Under the pieces are notes generated by a model, which did no database searches, was not told the origin of the DNA, and worked only from the letters and a program-made list of their open reading frames with translations. Below, piece after piece: positions 24,864 to 35,959 of a DNA stretch of 64,000 nt. Position numbers and translations under genes: made by a program. The DNA is from Ceriagrion tenellum (taxonomy: Eukaryota > Arthropoda > Insecta > Odonata > Coenagrionidae), in the NCBI GenBank assembly GCA_963169105.1, contig OY720639.1, positions 92,578,559-92,642,558 of the forward strand, read 5' to 3'. Each line of letters begins with the position of its first letter. Within the stretch, counting starts at the first letter, position 1.

Positions 24864-24895
24864 TTAATGATTGCTGTGCAGTAGAAACTTGGGTC
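24864..24895 (+). ncRNA. Decayed hammerhead-like PLE end
   Basis: TTAATGA (expected CUGANGA, two core changes), stem II TGCT/AGTA with a GTGC loop, then GAAAC at 24884-24888 and a GGGTCGG-like stretch. Position downstream of a PLE endonuclease fragment makes the homology credible, but the core substitutions should abolish self-cleavage. Confidence 0.45.
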
Positions 24896-24899
24896 GGCA

Positions 24900-27117
24900 T
24901 TCAAAGTGTGTAATATACTAAGATATTTTTTTGTCAAGTCTTAACGTCTATATTTGCCGAGGATAGCCTTATCCACCATATTTACAACAGCCGAACAAAT
25001 TTAATACAGTGACCACTGAAACCATAGTGGAAACCATTAATTTTTCATATTGAGACATGACAATGGTGCCAGAGAAACTCGATACAGAGCATTTTCTACT
25101 CCCTCGTAATACCGGGAACACATGTAAATATACTGTAACACCACTCAAACATCAGCAGCTCTTCATCATGATGGTATTTCATTCCATGATATTTTATTAC
25201 GACTTTATTCTCTGCGATATACTATTTTCATTATGGAATAAAAAATACCTAAGAGGGCACTTATGTTAATATTGAGTAAAACATAAAATGCCGCATATAG
25301 CTATCGCAAGCGTCATGAAAAATAAAAGGGCGATGAGAAATTCAAGCATTCTCCCACTAAAGATGTCATACCACTCGGAAATCAGCCGGTCAATAATTGT
25401 ACGTTGCCTGCGGTGCCATATCGAATATTCATTTTGAGAGTGTGACCTTTAAAAGGCTGAATGGTGTGAAGTAACGAATAGTGAGAGACGTGCAGTAACG
25501 TAGTATGTTACGTCAGCGATAAATCTATCACTGCGAATATTCCTCATGTATGAATTTGCGAACATTTCTCCCTATCCAATCATAGTTTTAAAGGCCAAAG
25601 GAGTCAGTAACACTAACAATATCGTAATTGTAGCTCTCACTCACACATAATTTTATCCTGAATTTGCAAAGAATAATAGGTCACACAGTTAAAAATTAAC
25701 GATAGCAAATGTGGGAAATGGTAATCACCCCTTAAACAATCTTCTTTTCTACTTTAAAATATGTCCCGAGAAACATAAGTTTCTACATAAAACAGGGGCT
25801 AAAAGTCTGAAAGTATTGTTTCTTTTAGAGCAATTCCATATTTATAATAGTTTTCCCTATTAGAGAGTGAACTGAGCTCATGGATAGAAAGTACCCGGAT
25901 TAAATTCTACTTAAACCTAGGAACTAAACCACAAGAGCCCATCTGCAAGCCGCAAGGATCTTTGTACCAATGTAAGAGCCAAAATCCTCGTGAGACACTA
26001 CAGGTGGTAAAGGGAAAGGGAACACTTCCACCATACCGCCCGCTTGCGTTCTGCGAACCGTGGGAATGGCAAGAATTACCATCTATCAAGCCAGTTCTTA
26101 GTTAAAATGCAATGGTTAATATTTTGACTGACACCTAATGAATAGTAAGGAGTAAAGAAAGGTGAAATTCACTAAAAGAAAGATCAACGCAGAAGCACAT
26201 TGTGGGGGAGGAAATATATCTGATGGAGATAGTTTAGAGAGAAGGTAGTTGTAATAAGCAATCACAGGAAGGACTATGCTGGAAATCCTCCTTAATTAAT
26301 GAGGAAGAGGAAGTAATAAAAATGCCATGCTGAACTAAATAGAGGTCGAATAGATAATGAGTTGAAGAGCATTTTTTTAAGAAACCGTTACAAAATCGAA
26401 TATACACATCATTATCACCTCAGCAGCGCCCATTCGGTGAAATGCTATCATATACTTATCCATAAATTATTTACTACTGTGGTCCTTTGTGACGTTATTT
26501 TGTGGATTAAAGGAGTGTTATAAGATACAGAGGAAGGCGAGAGAGAATTCCAATATCGGAAATAGCTTACTATAAACAACAGATTGAATTGGATCCCCAG
26601 TATTGAGTACCAGACGATGGTCTCTTACCCAGACCCTCCTAAGCGGTAGTCTATGTCTTAAGCACAGTAATTATCAGATTAACTCCAAAAACTTTAATGC
26701 TCCCGAGATCCACAGAGTCTATGCTCCAATATCAACACGATTGAACCTAGCGAGGTATTCCGTAAGCCTGGGTGAAGCTAGTTGAGTTTTTGGGTATTTT
26801 TTTAGGTCTCCTGTATTAACTTGCCAATGTTTTTCAATGAAACTTTTACTAAGAAAAAATAACCTATAAACAAACCGGTTTACGTCTGAATTACAACAAT
26901 CCAACCACAATAAGCTCCGAAAAAGAGGGTTGGTCATCTTTCTACTACTTCACACCGCAAAGAGGTGTTAAGTTAGTACAAAGTTTCTTTTCTCAATAAA
27001 GCTATTATATACAGCATAGCTTATTAGAGACCGCAGGATCTGGAAAATACCAGACAGTTTTACTAGTCCATGATATTTCATAAGGAGTACATGTCTGAAA
27101 AATTATTGGTCAACGTA
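24900..27117. other. No gene seen
   Basis: AT-rich; no recognised protein, RNA or repeat. Short open frames at 25057-25269, 25907-26089 and 26603-26785 have no domain. Confidence 0.45.
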
Positions 27118-27640
27118 ATTTTAGATTGGAATATGTAAAAAGAGCGCTTAGTATGTGCGACGATCAAGTTGGAGAAATTACATATTTCTGTCTTGTTAGA
27201 CCCCGTCAGAAATACACTACCAGTGTTTGGGATCCTAATAAGTTAGACTCAATAACAGAGTTATAATGCGCGCATAGAAGATCAGCAAGATACGTAAAAG
27301 GCCGTTGTGATAATCTTGTTTGTTTTAATGACCTGTTGCAACAACATAAATGAGATTCCATATCAGACCGTTATTTAAAATTGGACTCAACCATCTATGT
27401 AAATTCAAAACCTTTATAAATCCTGAGGAGGCTACTAATATCTTACAAAATCCAACGTATTACTACAAATCAGATCATGAGAATAAAATTAGGGAAACAG
27501 ACTGCAGACCAGACTCTACTTTGTTATTTCCTTTGTATTTATCCCCATTTCCTAACCCATATATGGATGCCATTCCTAAGTCGTCATTCGCTCCTACTGC
27601 GGCTCGAAAGGTGTCTCTGGCAAAATTATCTTGCATGACG
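27118..27640 (+). pseudogene. Jockey/CR1-like LINE, C-terminal fragment
   Basis: Reads RLEYVKRALSMC near 27122-27160, then YFCLVRPRQKYTTSVWDPNK near 27185-27245, a stop, then AHRRSARYVKGRCDN near 27270-27315 and a degraded DLLQQHKxDSISDR block near 27330-27365. This is the post-RT module of jockey/CR1 elements (FSLVRPxLEYASSVWDP, QRRAARFVxGRYD, DLLxxLxWxSLxxRR), the same module as at 10.8 and 18.6 kb but a different copy. The dispersed repeat starting near 27623 follows directly and may be the 3' untranslated part of the element. Confidence 0.85.
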
Positions 27641-28145
27641 AGGGATTGTGAACATAGAGGCGGCGCAGGGTAAGTATGGATGGAATAAGCATAGATTACG
27701 AGGTAAAGGGAAGGAGGGAAACCACTGCATAATTTAAAAGTTAACTGGCAAAGCGGCCAATATTCAAAAGTCAGCCATCACCATGACTTAACCATGGAGG
27801 TCTCAATGTCATTTGAATCGAAACGGGCGGGAGGTAATAGATAGTCATCCCACGCTTAGAAGTGATGGTATTGCAAACAATTAGTTTAGGTTTTCAAAGA
27901 TCCACGGAACTAGCCGCACAGTAACTTCAACGGAGCCACCCGCTAGTGATCACATAATTGAATCGAATCCAGATCCCTCGATTTCACGCCGAGTTCTCTA
28001 ACCAAGAGATCTGGATCTAGGATCGATTCCCAGTCCAGGCAAATTATTTTTTCACAGTTAATTTCACACAAATTATAGATTAGGTTTCCCTACCGAACTG
28101 CACAACTGCACAAAACAATATTTCGCAAAAATTTGAAACAAATAA
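27623..28145. repeat. Dispersed repeat, copy A (interrupted by a SINE)
   Basis: Related to 37110-37475. Shared blocks include GAACATAGAGG/AAACATAGAGG, CATAATTTAAAAGTTAAC/CATAATTTAAAGGTTAAC, CATCACCATGA/TATCACCATGA, GGGCGGGAGGTAATAGA, AGTCATCCCACG and ATGGTATTG, and, after the SINE, AATTTGAAA and CAAAATATT-like blocks. Copy A directly follows CR1-like coding remnants, so it may be that family's 3' UTR (inference). Confidence 0.8.
27895..28075 (+). mobile_element. tRNA-related SINE-like insertion
   Basis: Interrupts repeat copy A; copy B (near 37365-37385) has the single empty site ATTAGATTAGGTTTTC. Flanking imperfect duplication: TTAGTTTAGGTTTT (27881-27894) and ATAGATTAGGTTTC (28075-28088). 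Inside, a T-arm-like CTAGG-ATCGATT-CCCAG lies near 28015-28032, preceded by an anticodon-arm-like TCTC/GAGA hairpin near 27991-28009; the 3' part is AT-rich. No full cloverleaf, so this is a tRNA-derived element rather than a tRNA gene. Confidence 0.55.
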
Positions 28146-28188
28146 AGCCCTAGTCCAAAATATTCGCGTGAGCTCTGAGATGTAGAAT

Positions 28189-28489
28189 CGGATTGGATTG
28201 GGTATTTGGGAATACGACCGACGGCTAAGGTCATTTGCGCCATAGGGGATAGGTAAGGGAGGGAGGTGGATAGACACCCGGCGTCGGCATTAGCCTGCTC
28301 TTAACGAAAGGCGCCAAGGGGACCACGGTTTAACGTCTCATCCGATAGACGGAGTACTGTACTTAAAGTGCCCTCCACAAGACACTCAAGTAGGGATGGG
28401 ATCTGAAAAAAATCCGCCTCTGCAGGAATCTGAACCCTGGCCGCCCGTGCGGTAGGCAAGTACTCTAGCCACCACACCACCCGATCCTC
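28189..28489 (-). mobile_element. tRNA-derived SINE with target duplication
   Basis: Minus strand. Flanked by ATGTAGAAT (28180-28188) and ATGTAGATT (28490-28498). The 5' head has a pol III A-box-like TGGCTAGAGTACTTG (complement of 28457-28471) and B-box-like GGTTCAGATTCC (complement of 28425-28436). A central block (complement of about 28290-28385) with GACGTTAAACCGTGGTCCCC and GGCGCCTTTCGTTAAGAGC is the kind of conserved central domain I recall in SINEs of many arthropods. The 3' part ends CCAAATACCCAATCCAATCC. Length 301 bp, apparently full length. Confidence 0.75.
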
Positions 28490-28498
28490 ATGTAGATT

Positions 28499-28717
28499 TT
28501 TATTTTTTTACTTGCCGGACGATTCTGTTGGCCCGTATGTCCCTGGAATCCCAATAGGGCGCTGAGCCTGTCATCAGATTTTCCAGGGACCGGACCAACA
28601 GAACTTGACATACATACATGTCCTGGGTGGTGAAAAACCCACCCAGGTGGGACTCGAACCAGCGACCCACGGTTTAGCAGACGAGAACTTTAGCCCGCCG
28701 CCACCGGGGCCGGCGGG
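28499..28717 (-). mobile_element. Second tRNA-derived SINE, A-rich tail, internal hairpin
   Basis: Minus strand. Head near 28660-28717 with B-box-like GGTTCGAGTCC (complement of 28650-28660) and a G+C-rich A-box region (complement of 28693-28703). The body contains a strong hairpin: GTCCCTGGAA (28539-28548) pairs perfectly with TTCCAGGGAC (28581-28590), extended by TTCTGTTGG/CCAACAGAA. The A-rich tail (complement of 28499-28513) abuts the target duplication of the SINE at 28189-28489, so that SINE probably inserted into this tail. Confidence 0.65.
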
Positions 28718-28761
28718 AATAATGATGCATTGTTCCACACAGTGATTGTTCCTACTGTTAA

Positions 28762-28991
28762 CCCTTTGAGTGCGGCATGACGTATTATCACGTCATGGTT
28801 GTCTGTACGCTGGTGCTGATGACGTGAAATCACGTCAAGGGTATCGTGTTTCAGCTTTCAGCAGGGAACTTTCTCTAGGCCCCCCTAGTGAAATTCGGAA
28901 CGCTAGCGGTACCCATGACGTGATATCACGTCATCAGCACCAGCTTAAAGACAACCATGACGTGATATCACGTCATGCCGCACTCAAAGGG
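28762..28991. mobile_element. 230-bp piggyBac-type MITE (TTAA-flanked hairpin)
   Basis: TTAA at 28758-28761 and 28992-28995 is the target duplication expected of piggyBac-superfamily transposition. Inverted ends start CCCTTTGAGTGCGGCATGAC and run about 80 bp each with few mismatches. Each arm holds two palindromes of the type TGACGTGATATCACGTCA (28777-28796, 28819-28838, 28915-28934, 28957-28976; the two left ones have point changes). The loop region is about 70 bp. No transposase is encoded, so mobility depended on a source element elsewhere. The open frame through it is a by-product. Confidence 0.9.
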
Positions 28992-28999
28992 TTAAGATA

Positions 29000-30186
29000 C
29001 TCAGTGGAGACGCTAATGAGCAAAAATAAGTAGCACACAATCCGAAAAACGTTGGCAACCGCTCATCTGTATCAACCCTAAAACCGCACAACCTGCCACA
29101 AACGACGCGGATGACCTCAGCTCTCGGTCGTCTTCTCCGATAACTAACCCCTTATTTCCCTCCCTCTTACTGCTAGACTACCCCACGACCGAGGCTCGGA
29201 GAGGAACGTGGGAGGCTGAGGTAAAAGGGTCCCCGAAACAATGGAGGTGAGAGGGAAGGGGCAGATGGGAGGCGGAGCGTGAAAATCACTCTCGAAGAAA
29301 ACCCAAACCACGCGACGCGGCCTTGCATACCACCAAGCGATTATCGTCGCCTCCGCTCGGCCAAAATATAATCTAACTCCTTTCACCTCTCTCTCTCTCT
29401 CGTCTACTACGTCCTTCAATCCTTATCCCTTCCCACCACTACTTTGCTCTCCTCCCCTTCTCGCCCACGGTATGGAAAAAAATGCGGCCCGCCGTCACCG
29501 CATCTCTTGTTCAGGAATCCCCACCCGATCCTCCCTCCCGCATTTTGATAATTACTGAAAACTTTCCCTGCGTTCTCCGGCAGGCTAAGAGGGAAAGGGA
29601 AGCGGGGTGTGGAGGGGATTGGGGGGCTCCTGGGAGGGGCTATGCCTACTAGGAGTGGTTGATGGGGGTGGGAGGAAGGGGCGTGGCGTCGGAGAAAGGA
29701 CGTTGGGACCGGAGAGATGAGATGAGTGCAGTGAAAGAAAAAAAAACGAAGTAAAATAAGCTTCGAGTTACCCGAGAAAATACTCATTTTCTGTTCTCAG
29801 GAGTTCGCCATGAAACCGTTGCGGAGAGTTGAAGGCGGACGCATGGGCATTTGATAACGGAATCAAACTTCGTTTGTAGCATGATTACAAAGCCAACGTT
29901 CAATTTTGAAATAAATTTCATTTCGCCGTAATAAATTTATATCCAAGCTATGGGCGTCTCGAGTCGTTCAAATTATTAGGGATAGTTATAGACGTCTGAG
30001 GTTGTGAGTGCCATCTCATTCAAATGGATACATCTACATATTACTCAGGAAGCATCCTCAAGGGTGTATGTCAGGGAGAGGGCTATGACATTAATATTCT
30101 ATAATGTGCCAGTAATTTTCATTAACAAGCACCACACTAAATACGAATGCTACAGAAACCATTTGTATTAACGTATATTCATCATT
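29000..30186. other. G+C-rich island (29.1-29.72 kb) then AT-rich sequence
   Basis: About 29090-29720 is G+C-rich with CpG, a CT run at 29390-29401 and opposite strand skews (C-rich then G-rich). Overlapping minus-strand open frames here (29144-29419, 29416-29787) are compositional and lack domains. From 29.8 kb to 30.19 kb the sequence is AT-rich with nothing recognised. Confidence 0.45.
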
Positions 30187-30300
30187 GGTCATTCAATCCC
30201 AAGATAGGTTGACACTGCAGCCCTCCACCCTTCCCTATCTAATGCTTGTTCGCTTACCTCCTGGTATCTCTTCCCATGTACTTTCCTTTGTATATGGTAT
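30187..30300 (-). pseudogene. RTE-like LINE, 3'-terminal scrap
   Basis: The complement reads AAAGGAAAGTACATGGG, then GATAGGGAAGGGTGGAG and ends GGGATTGAATGACCAATG, closely matching the plus-strand copy at 6525-6655 and the terminal motif of the copies at 14.35 and 48.6 kb. Only ~115 bp remain. Confidence 0.65.
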
Positions 30301-33300
30301 GTGAAAGTCTGAGATGTAGATTAAGAAGAAAGCATTATGGCTAGTGTCATCTAATCAGCTACACTGACTGTCGACCAACCTTCTTCAAGTTCTCTTTATC
30401 AGCCATCATGGTCGTCCAAGGCTGTAGAAAAAAACGGGCTTTTTAAAACTGCCTGTTCTGAAGTTTAAAACATAGTTTGATTTGTAGTACTATTGGGGAC
30501 TAAAGTAAAATATAATCGAAGAGCATCCACCTGTTCAGTCTTTAATCTCACCCAACGGATACGATGCTATGTTTTACATTATCTCAGTGTTTCCGTATCA
30601 TCTTAGTGTTACAACGGGAAAGGGGATTACTGTGAGACCATTGCGTCAGTTAATATTTTAACTTTAATAATATAATCATTTTTTCTAACGCCGATCTAAG
30701 CCTTTTTCACTGTCCTGCTGTCACCATCTTGCTCAATCACCATTTCGGCATCGCAATTTTGTTCAACATGTAGAAGGATATAGAGTCAATCAAATGTTTT
30801 TTGTTCACACCACATGTGATGCGTCTATGAATATTTCGTCCTCCACGTAAATTGATATAGAGAGCAGGATTCACCAATATGAATATTAATAGATTTTTTT
30901 GAAGAGTCAGTTAATATAAAGTACCATAATCCCTCTCGCATTTCAATTTTGATTGATGAGAAAATGTTTTGGAAGCGAGGTTTTTAACGAATTTTGCCCA
31001 TCAGCACACGAAGTACCACGATTCTGCTGTGTGTATACCTAAGATGGATGGTTGAAGTTCTAAATCATGCAGGATCAATGACCAATCATATGTAAATTGA
31101 AATTGAAAAAATACAAAATATGAAGTAATAAAATCCAATCGCAATGCTTAATCATATGTAAAAGTGCTTATGTAATTTATGTATCTCATTTTTTACATAT
31201 TATTTCCCTATTTATTGTTCTTCACTGACTTTTCTCCGTATAAATAACACAAAAAACTAATTTTACATCACTTTTAGTAAGATATTACAGTGTTCAATTA
31301 TGTCTTTTTCCCTCTGCACGGTGCTATTATTACGCTCGTACAAATATGCATCAACAAAATTATTACCTATGATGACAAAGCAAAAAGGTAGAACAAAAAT
31401 GACGTCTCAATGATTATTGCAACATCATTTCTGTGAAATATCAACAACATTTTTTACCATTAGCCATTTTAAAATTATTAAAAATATTTAGCATGTATTA
31501 CAACACTTTTACAACGCATTTATCTTTTCCAACGTTAAGCATTGTCCTAAGTGAACATACTCACTTTTAAATGCACAAAACGCAAAAATCCATCTCTTGA
31601 TCACGCAAAAATAGAACACTGCTGGTCTATGTCGCGCCTGAATAAAATATGTTAGCGTCTTCACAAAATCCTCCGCCGGTTTCCCTGCCTTTTATCTGAC
31701 GCGGTGGAATACGTGATCTGCGGCTAGAATTTTATTCCTCGGAATAAACGGAAATATAAGAGACCATAGGGAGCAGAAGAGGCTTCGAGATGGGGAAGAG
31801 CTGAGGAAAAGTACAAGGAGAGCTTTCCCTTTTCAAAATGCGAATTTCCGTGCGGACTCACAGGGTAGAAGGCTCCGGCACTTGTCTCGTGTCGAGGGCC
31901 GGGATATCTCTTTATCTTGCCTATCTCTCCAGGAAAGGGGCGCGCTTCGAGAAGGACTGAGCTGAGAACCGAAAAAATAGGTTTGCAAAATGCTCCGTGA
32001 ATGCTTGGTGAAAACATCTGAGAAGAAATTGGCGCGTGATAAAATTGAAAATGCTCTCGTATAGAATATACGTGGGTACGAACCAAACACGGAAGATTTT
32101 CGATCATGCTTAAAGCCCGGCTGAAACGAGGATTTCAAATAAGAGAAGGTTAAACGTAATGATGAGAATATACTATTAATGGTAAACGAAGTAAATTTGT
32201 TATTTCACATAACTTTTATTAAAGACGACCCGGATTTTGACGTGGCAAGCTATCATCAAGTCTATCATGATTACTTGTCTCTATACTCCGTGGTTTTCAG
32301 ATCGGTCTGAACCTACGGTTCAGTGGCGCACCTCGTTATTCTTTTGGTTGTCATTGGGAAACAAAATATAATCGTTAGTATTCAAGGTGTGTCGGAACAA
32401 GAATTTAGTAATGAAGAATGATATGACGTTGATGATATCGTAGCACATCAGGATTCTACCTCCATTGAACAATTTTTTTCACTCAGCGTGCGACTGAAAA
32501 TTTCCAACTCTGCACATGTTTACTAACCAAGTCAATCGTGCTTCAACTGATACAAACGATTGCCCACTATCGATATTTTCAGTCCTTGTTGATTAACCAG
32601 GTGATCTGAGTCGGCTCGCTTGGAATTTTTAGATCGGTCCTAGTTCAGATCGATCTGAGATCTGAGAATTAGCATTGTGATTGATGGTGTACACAGCCCG
32701 AAAGCTGCTGAGTGTCCTCAGATTCAAAGTTATAGGTATTACAGACACACTTACGTAAACACTGTAAATTACGTATCGAATAACTGTTCCTACACCATGA
32801 AAAGAACTATGCATTTTTCATTTTCGCGGAATCAAAAAGATCTTAGGAAACTGCACCTTTGAAACTGCCGCAAGCACACCATAATCTTAAAAATGAAAAA
32901 TATATCCGCTGTGTTTTAAATTTATTAACTATAATATTCAAAATATCTGCGTATCAAAGCAAACATTATTGTTAGCAGAGAATTAAAACAGGATATTTGA
33001 GAGTCAGAAAATACAATCCTGAAATTATTTACGTGCGGCACAAATTTACTGCATAGCTCCATTGTTTTCTCGTGATAACACTATTTCTACCTTTATTTGA
33101 AGTGGTGTTTAGCCGACTAATATAGGTTTAAGTGGATATTAAATTACATCAACTTTAATAAATAGCAAAATAATTAAATACACAAAAATTTAAAATATAA
33201 GACACCTACATCTTTACCGAATATATATTTTTCCTAGCCGGTATCATTTCTCAAAACTAATCATGTTTTATTTTTTTAATTTATCACAAAGTCAACGCAG

Positions 33301-33395
33301 TAGTTTTTACAGCCTTCCAAACATAAATCCTTCACCTGTAAAGGTCTTTTCACTGTGCGGAGATATTATTGAGCCCGTATTGCCATGCTAGCAAT
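30301..33395. other. No gene seen; one decayed PLE end near 32.24 kb
   Basis: AT-rich; no supported gene. Open frames at 31724-32138 (minus, two overlapping) have no domain. Near 32230-32260 the complement reads TTGATGATAGCTTGCCACG then TCAAAATCCGGGTCGTC, similar in layout to a PLE hammerhead end with two damaged core positions. A GATC-rich patch with imperfect symmetry lies at 32630-32665. Confidence 0.4.
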
Positions 33396-33615
33396 CAGTA
33401 TAAAATAAGAAGTATTAGGCGTCATGTGGTTGAATTTCACTATAATAAAGGAGAACAGAAGCGATAAATTTCCACTAGATATGATATTAAATTAAACCTC
33501 CTTTGCCATTCTGACATAACGTTCACAAAGAGAAGAAACAGAAGAGGCGTGATGTGGTGGAATTTCACCATAGTGAACACAAAAATAGCAATTTTTAGCA
33601 TTGCGTGACTTAAAT
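33396..33615. repeat. ~120-bp repeat units, first pair
   Basis: Two diverged units share the core GGCGT(C/G)ATGTGGTxGAATTTCAC starting near 33418 and 33546, each followed by an A-rich stretch with AxAGC/AAATAGC blocks and preceded by an AGAAxxATTAGGCGT/AGAAACAGAAGAGGCGT-like lead. Two more units lie at 34433-34625. Unit length is about 117-125 bp. No coding potential. Confidence 0.6.
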
Positions 33616-33861
33616 TCGCACCCAAGTCACGCTTTTGCGTGGCATAATTAGCCCATTATTACATTGTGCTGGCGTCAACTTCGTCATTACACGAGACTAT
33701 ACTGAAATCACGCTTGAGTAATTGACATATATTGATTACCATTAGCATAATTTATTATATTCTTAGTGCACGGTTCATGTTTGATTCATGCATCTAGTAT
33801 AAATTGAATCAAAATGAAATTGATTTATAGTCAGTTAATAAACTGATTCTGAAAGTTCCTT

Positions 33862-33888
33862 ATCGTTCGACTCATTGCTCATCATCAG
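33862..33888 (-). ncRNA. Hammerhead-like PLE end, partly decayed
   Basis: The complement has intact CTGATGA (33882-33888), a 13-nt stem II region TGAGCAATGAGTC, and CGAACG where GAAAC is expected (one A missing). It lies between the two ~120-bp repeat pairs, and no PLE protein was seen beside it. Confidence 0.45.
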
Positions 33889-34432
33889 ACTACACAGTTT
33901 TTAAAAATTATTTTAGAATAATTATACATAAACTTGTGCAAACTACCATCTATTTTGGCATTATAATTATGAAATACAAGAGACGTATAGAATTTACATT
34001 TTTTGTATCTTGTACGCATAAACCAATATCTGCATTTAAAAAAACTGGTAATTTTATGTCCGGTGATTTTACTCGTAGAATTCAATTTGATTTACATTAT
34101 GATTTGATTTTATCATACTTCCATGATGGAATTCCTAGTAATGACAAAATTTTGTTCGATACATGGGATTGGACTCGATAAACTGCACTTGATCAAATAT
34201 AGATGAAATTGACACTGGGTAAACTTTATCTTCTACCACATCATAAATAAGGTTTTTAAGTTTGGCTCATTTATTGAAAACATCTTTGAGGCTTGTTCAA
34301 CGATTGTCTTACAATAGATAACTCAAAATTTCCCATTTACAGGAAGACAAACTTCTTGCACAAAAACAAATTGGTAGCTCCAATTCTCCCATCTGTAGAA
34401 TAGTACTCATAAAACTCTCGAAAACACCTGAA

Positions 34433-34625
34433 AATAGGCATGATGTGGAGAAATTTCACAATAACGAAGAAAAAAAATAGCAATGTTCCACCAGATATGC
34501 GTAATAAATATACCATATTGTCACTGTTTCATTGAGTACAAAAAGAAAAGTATCAAGCGTGAATCGATGAAAATCCAACATAATAAAGAGCAGAAATATT
34601 AATTTTTCGTAACATATCTAGTGCA
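34433..34625. repeat. ~120-bp repeat units, second pair
   Basis: Units start near 34437 (GCATGATGTGGAGAAATTTCAC) and 34555 (GCGTGAATCGATGAAAATCC). They share the A-rich AAATAGCAAT/AAATATTAAT block and the CATATCTAG/AGATATG end with the pair at 33.4-33.6 kb. The ~800 bp between the pairs contains the decayed PLE end at 33.87 kb and otherwise nothing recognisable. Confidence 0.55.
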
Positions 34626-34910
34626 AACTTGATACTTTGCATGCTGGGCTTTAAATTGAAGGTCCTCTTAGATAAACTGAGGATTTTAGACACTTATCTT
34701 GATTGTGGAAGAAAGCTCTCTTTAATCTAGGTTAATGAACAATTATTTACTATGAAAATTATTTTGGCACTTTGTGGTCTTATGAATGTCGACCAGAAAA
34801 ACTCCAGCATACCACTACGTCCTGCTTCCGATCATTAATGTATTAGTTATTAATGCATTAATATATTAGTTAATGGATCAGTATTTCATAGAAGTTCTAA
34901 TTATGTCCAT

Positions 34911-34988
34911 CGTCCTTCTCGGAATATATAATAGGACGTCCTTCTCAGAATATATAGTAGGACGTCCTTCTCAGAATATATAGTAGGC
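34911..34988. repeat. 26-bp tandem repeat, 3 copies
   Basis: CGTCCTTCTC begins at 34911, 34937 and 34963, each followed by (A/G)GAATATATA(A/G)TAGG. The copies differ at one or two positions. It sits about 40 bp before the target duplication of the PLE at 35041. Confidence 0.9.
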
Positions 34989-35130
34989 CGTATCATTACG
35001 TCCATGGCACTCGAAGTGTAAAATAAAAACCTAGTGGAAAGATTCAAACTATGAAGTTTTCGCGGGATAGAAAGTCGTCATTGTAATAAACAAAACTTTG
35101 TGCCTCCCACGGGTTTATTATTTCAAGCAT

Positions 35131-35160
35131 AACCGGTTTCAGCAGTTACGCCATCATCAG
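35131..35160 (-). ncRNA. Hammerhead ribozyme-like motif (3' pseudo-LTR of the PLE)
   Basis: Complement: CTGATGA (35154-35160), stem II GGC/GCT (G-U allowed) with GTAACT loop, GAAA (35137-35140), then palindromic CCGG and TT (35131-35136). All invariant core bases are present; helix I is weak. CCGG is the minimal helix III that favours dimeric folding in PLE hammerheads. Confidence 0.6.
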
Positions 35161-35959
35161 TAGTAGTAGTATTTGATTAAGTAGGGTGCGTCAACGGCAC
35201 GATCAATTTGCACCTCTACCAGTCATATTTATAAAAATATACGTTTAGAACTTGGTAATGTAATGAAATAACTAATATAAACCTTAAGTCAAAGCTAAAA
35301 GAGCATTTACATCTTTAAAATACGATTAAAAAGGCCAGTTTCATTGAAAAATATTAATACGCGGTTAAGAGCGTCGGAGTCAACGCCTAAGATGAACCCA
35401 ATGTCTCCCGCTAACTGTAGCCTGTTATTCACTCGATTAAAAGTATTGTAAAATTAAGAAGAATGCATAGCATTGAGCAGCCAATATATTTTTTAAGAGT
35501 TAATTGCCTTAAATTTCAAATATGAGGTTAATAATCTTGCATTCCATTCGCTTACTCTTCCATTCCGTTTTGCTATCCATAGGAAAGTAAGGAAAAAGCA
35601 GGGTTAAACAATATGGTTGTTATTCCGGTTATCAGGTGTCTGTTAGATGACATAGTGCCCTTTTTATAAACTTCGATATTTTTTTCTGTTGAGAACGCCG
35701 TCAGGAGACGGAAAAATTCGGTTATATTTGTGTTCTCTGCTTGCAACATGACTGACCATTGTTAATTTAAATTTTAAAAAGAAGCATTAATAAAAGATTT
35801 AATGGTTGATTACGAGCATATTTATAGAAAGGTATCTTTTCCAGACACTGCTCAGGCGGCATAAGCGTATTCACCATTAAAATTACATGAACGCTTGGCT
35901 AATTCGTTTACTTCTTAAATAAACCGGGGATATTATGAAGCAGTTCTAGCTGGAAATTA

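Noticed and set aside
28425..28471. Second tRNA gene candidate on the minus strand
   Set aside because: A and B boxes present but no full cloverleaf, and the unit is bounded by a target duplication with a long SINE body.
28620..28717. tRNA gene candidate (B-box-like GGTTCGAGTCC on the minus strand)
   Set aside because: Acceptor, D and anticodon stems do not pair as a cloverleaf; A-rich tail and body identify a SINE instead.
28770..29033. 87-codon open frame with repeated 'HDVxSRH' words
   Set aside because: The repeats are translations of the MITE palindromes; the frame crosses the element boundary.
32322..32340. CAGTGGCGCACC as a hAT-type terminal repeat
   Set aside because: No matching inverted end or 8-bp duplication found nearby.
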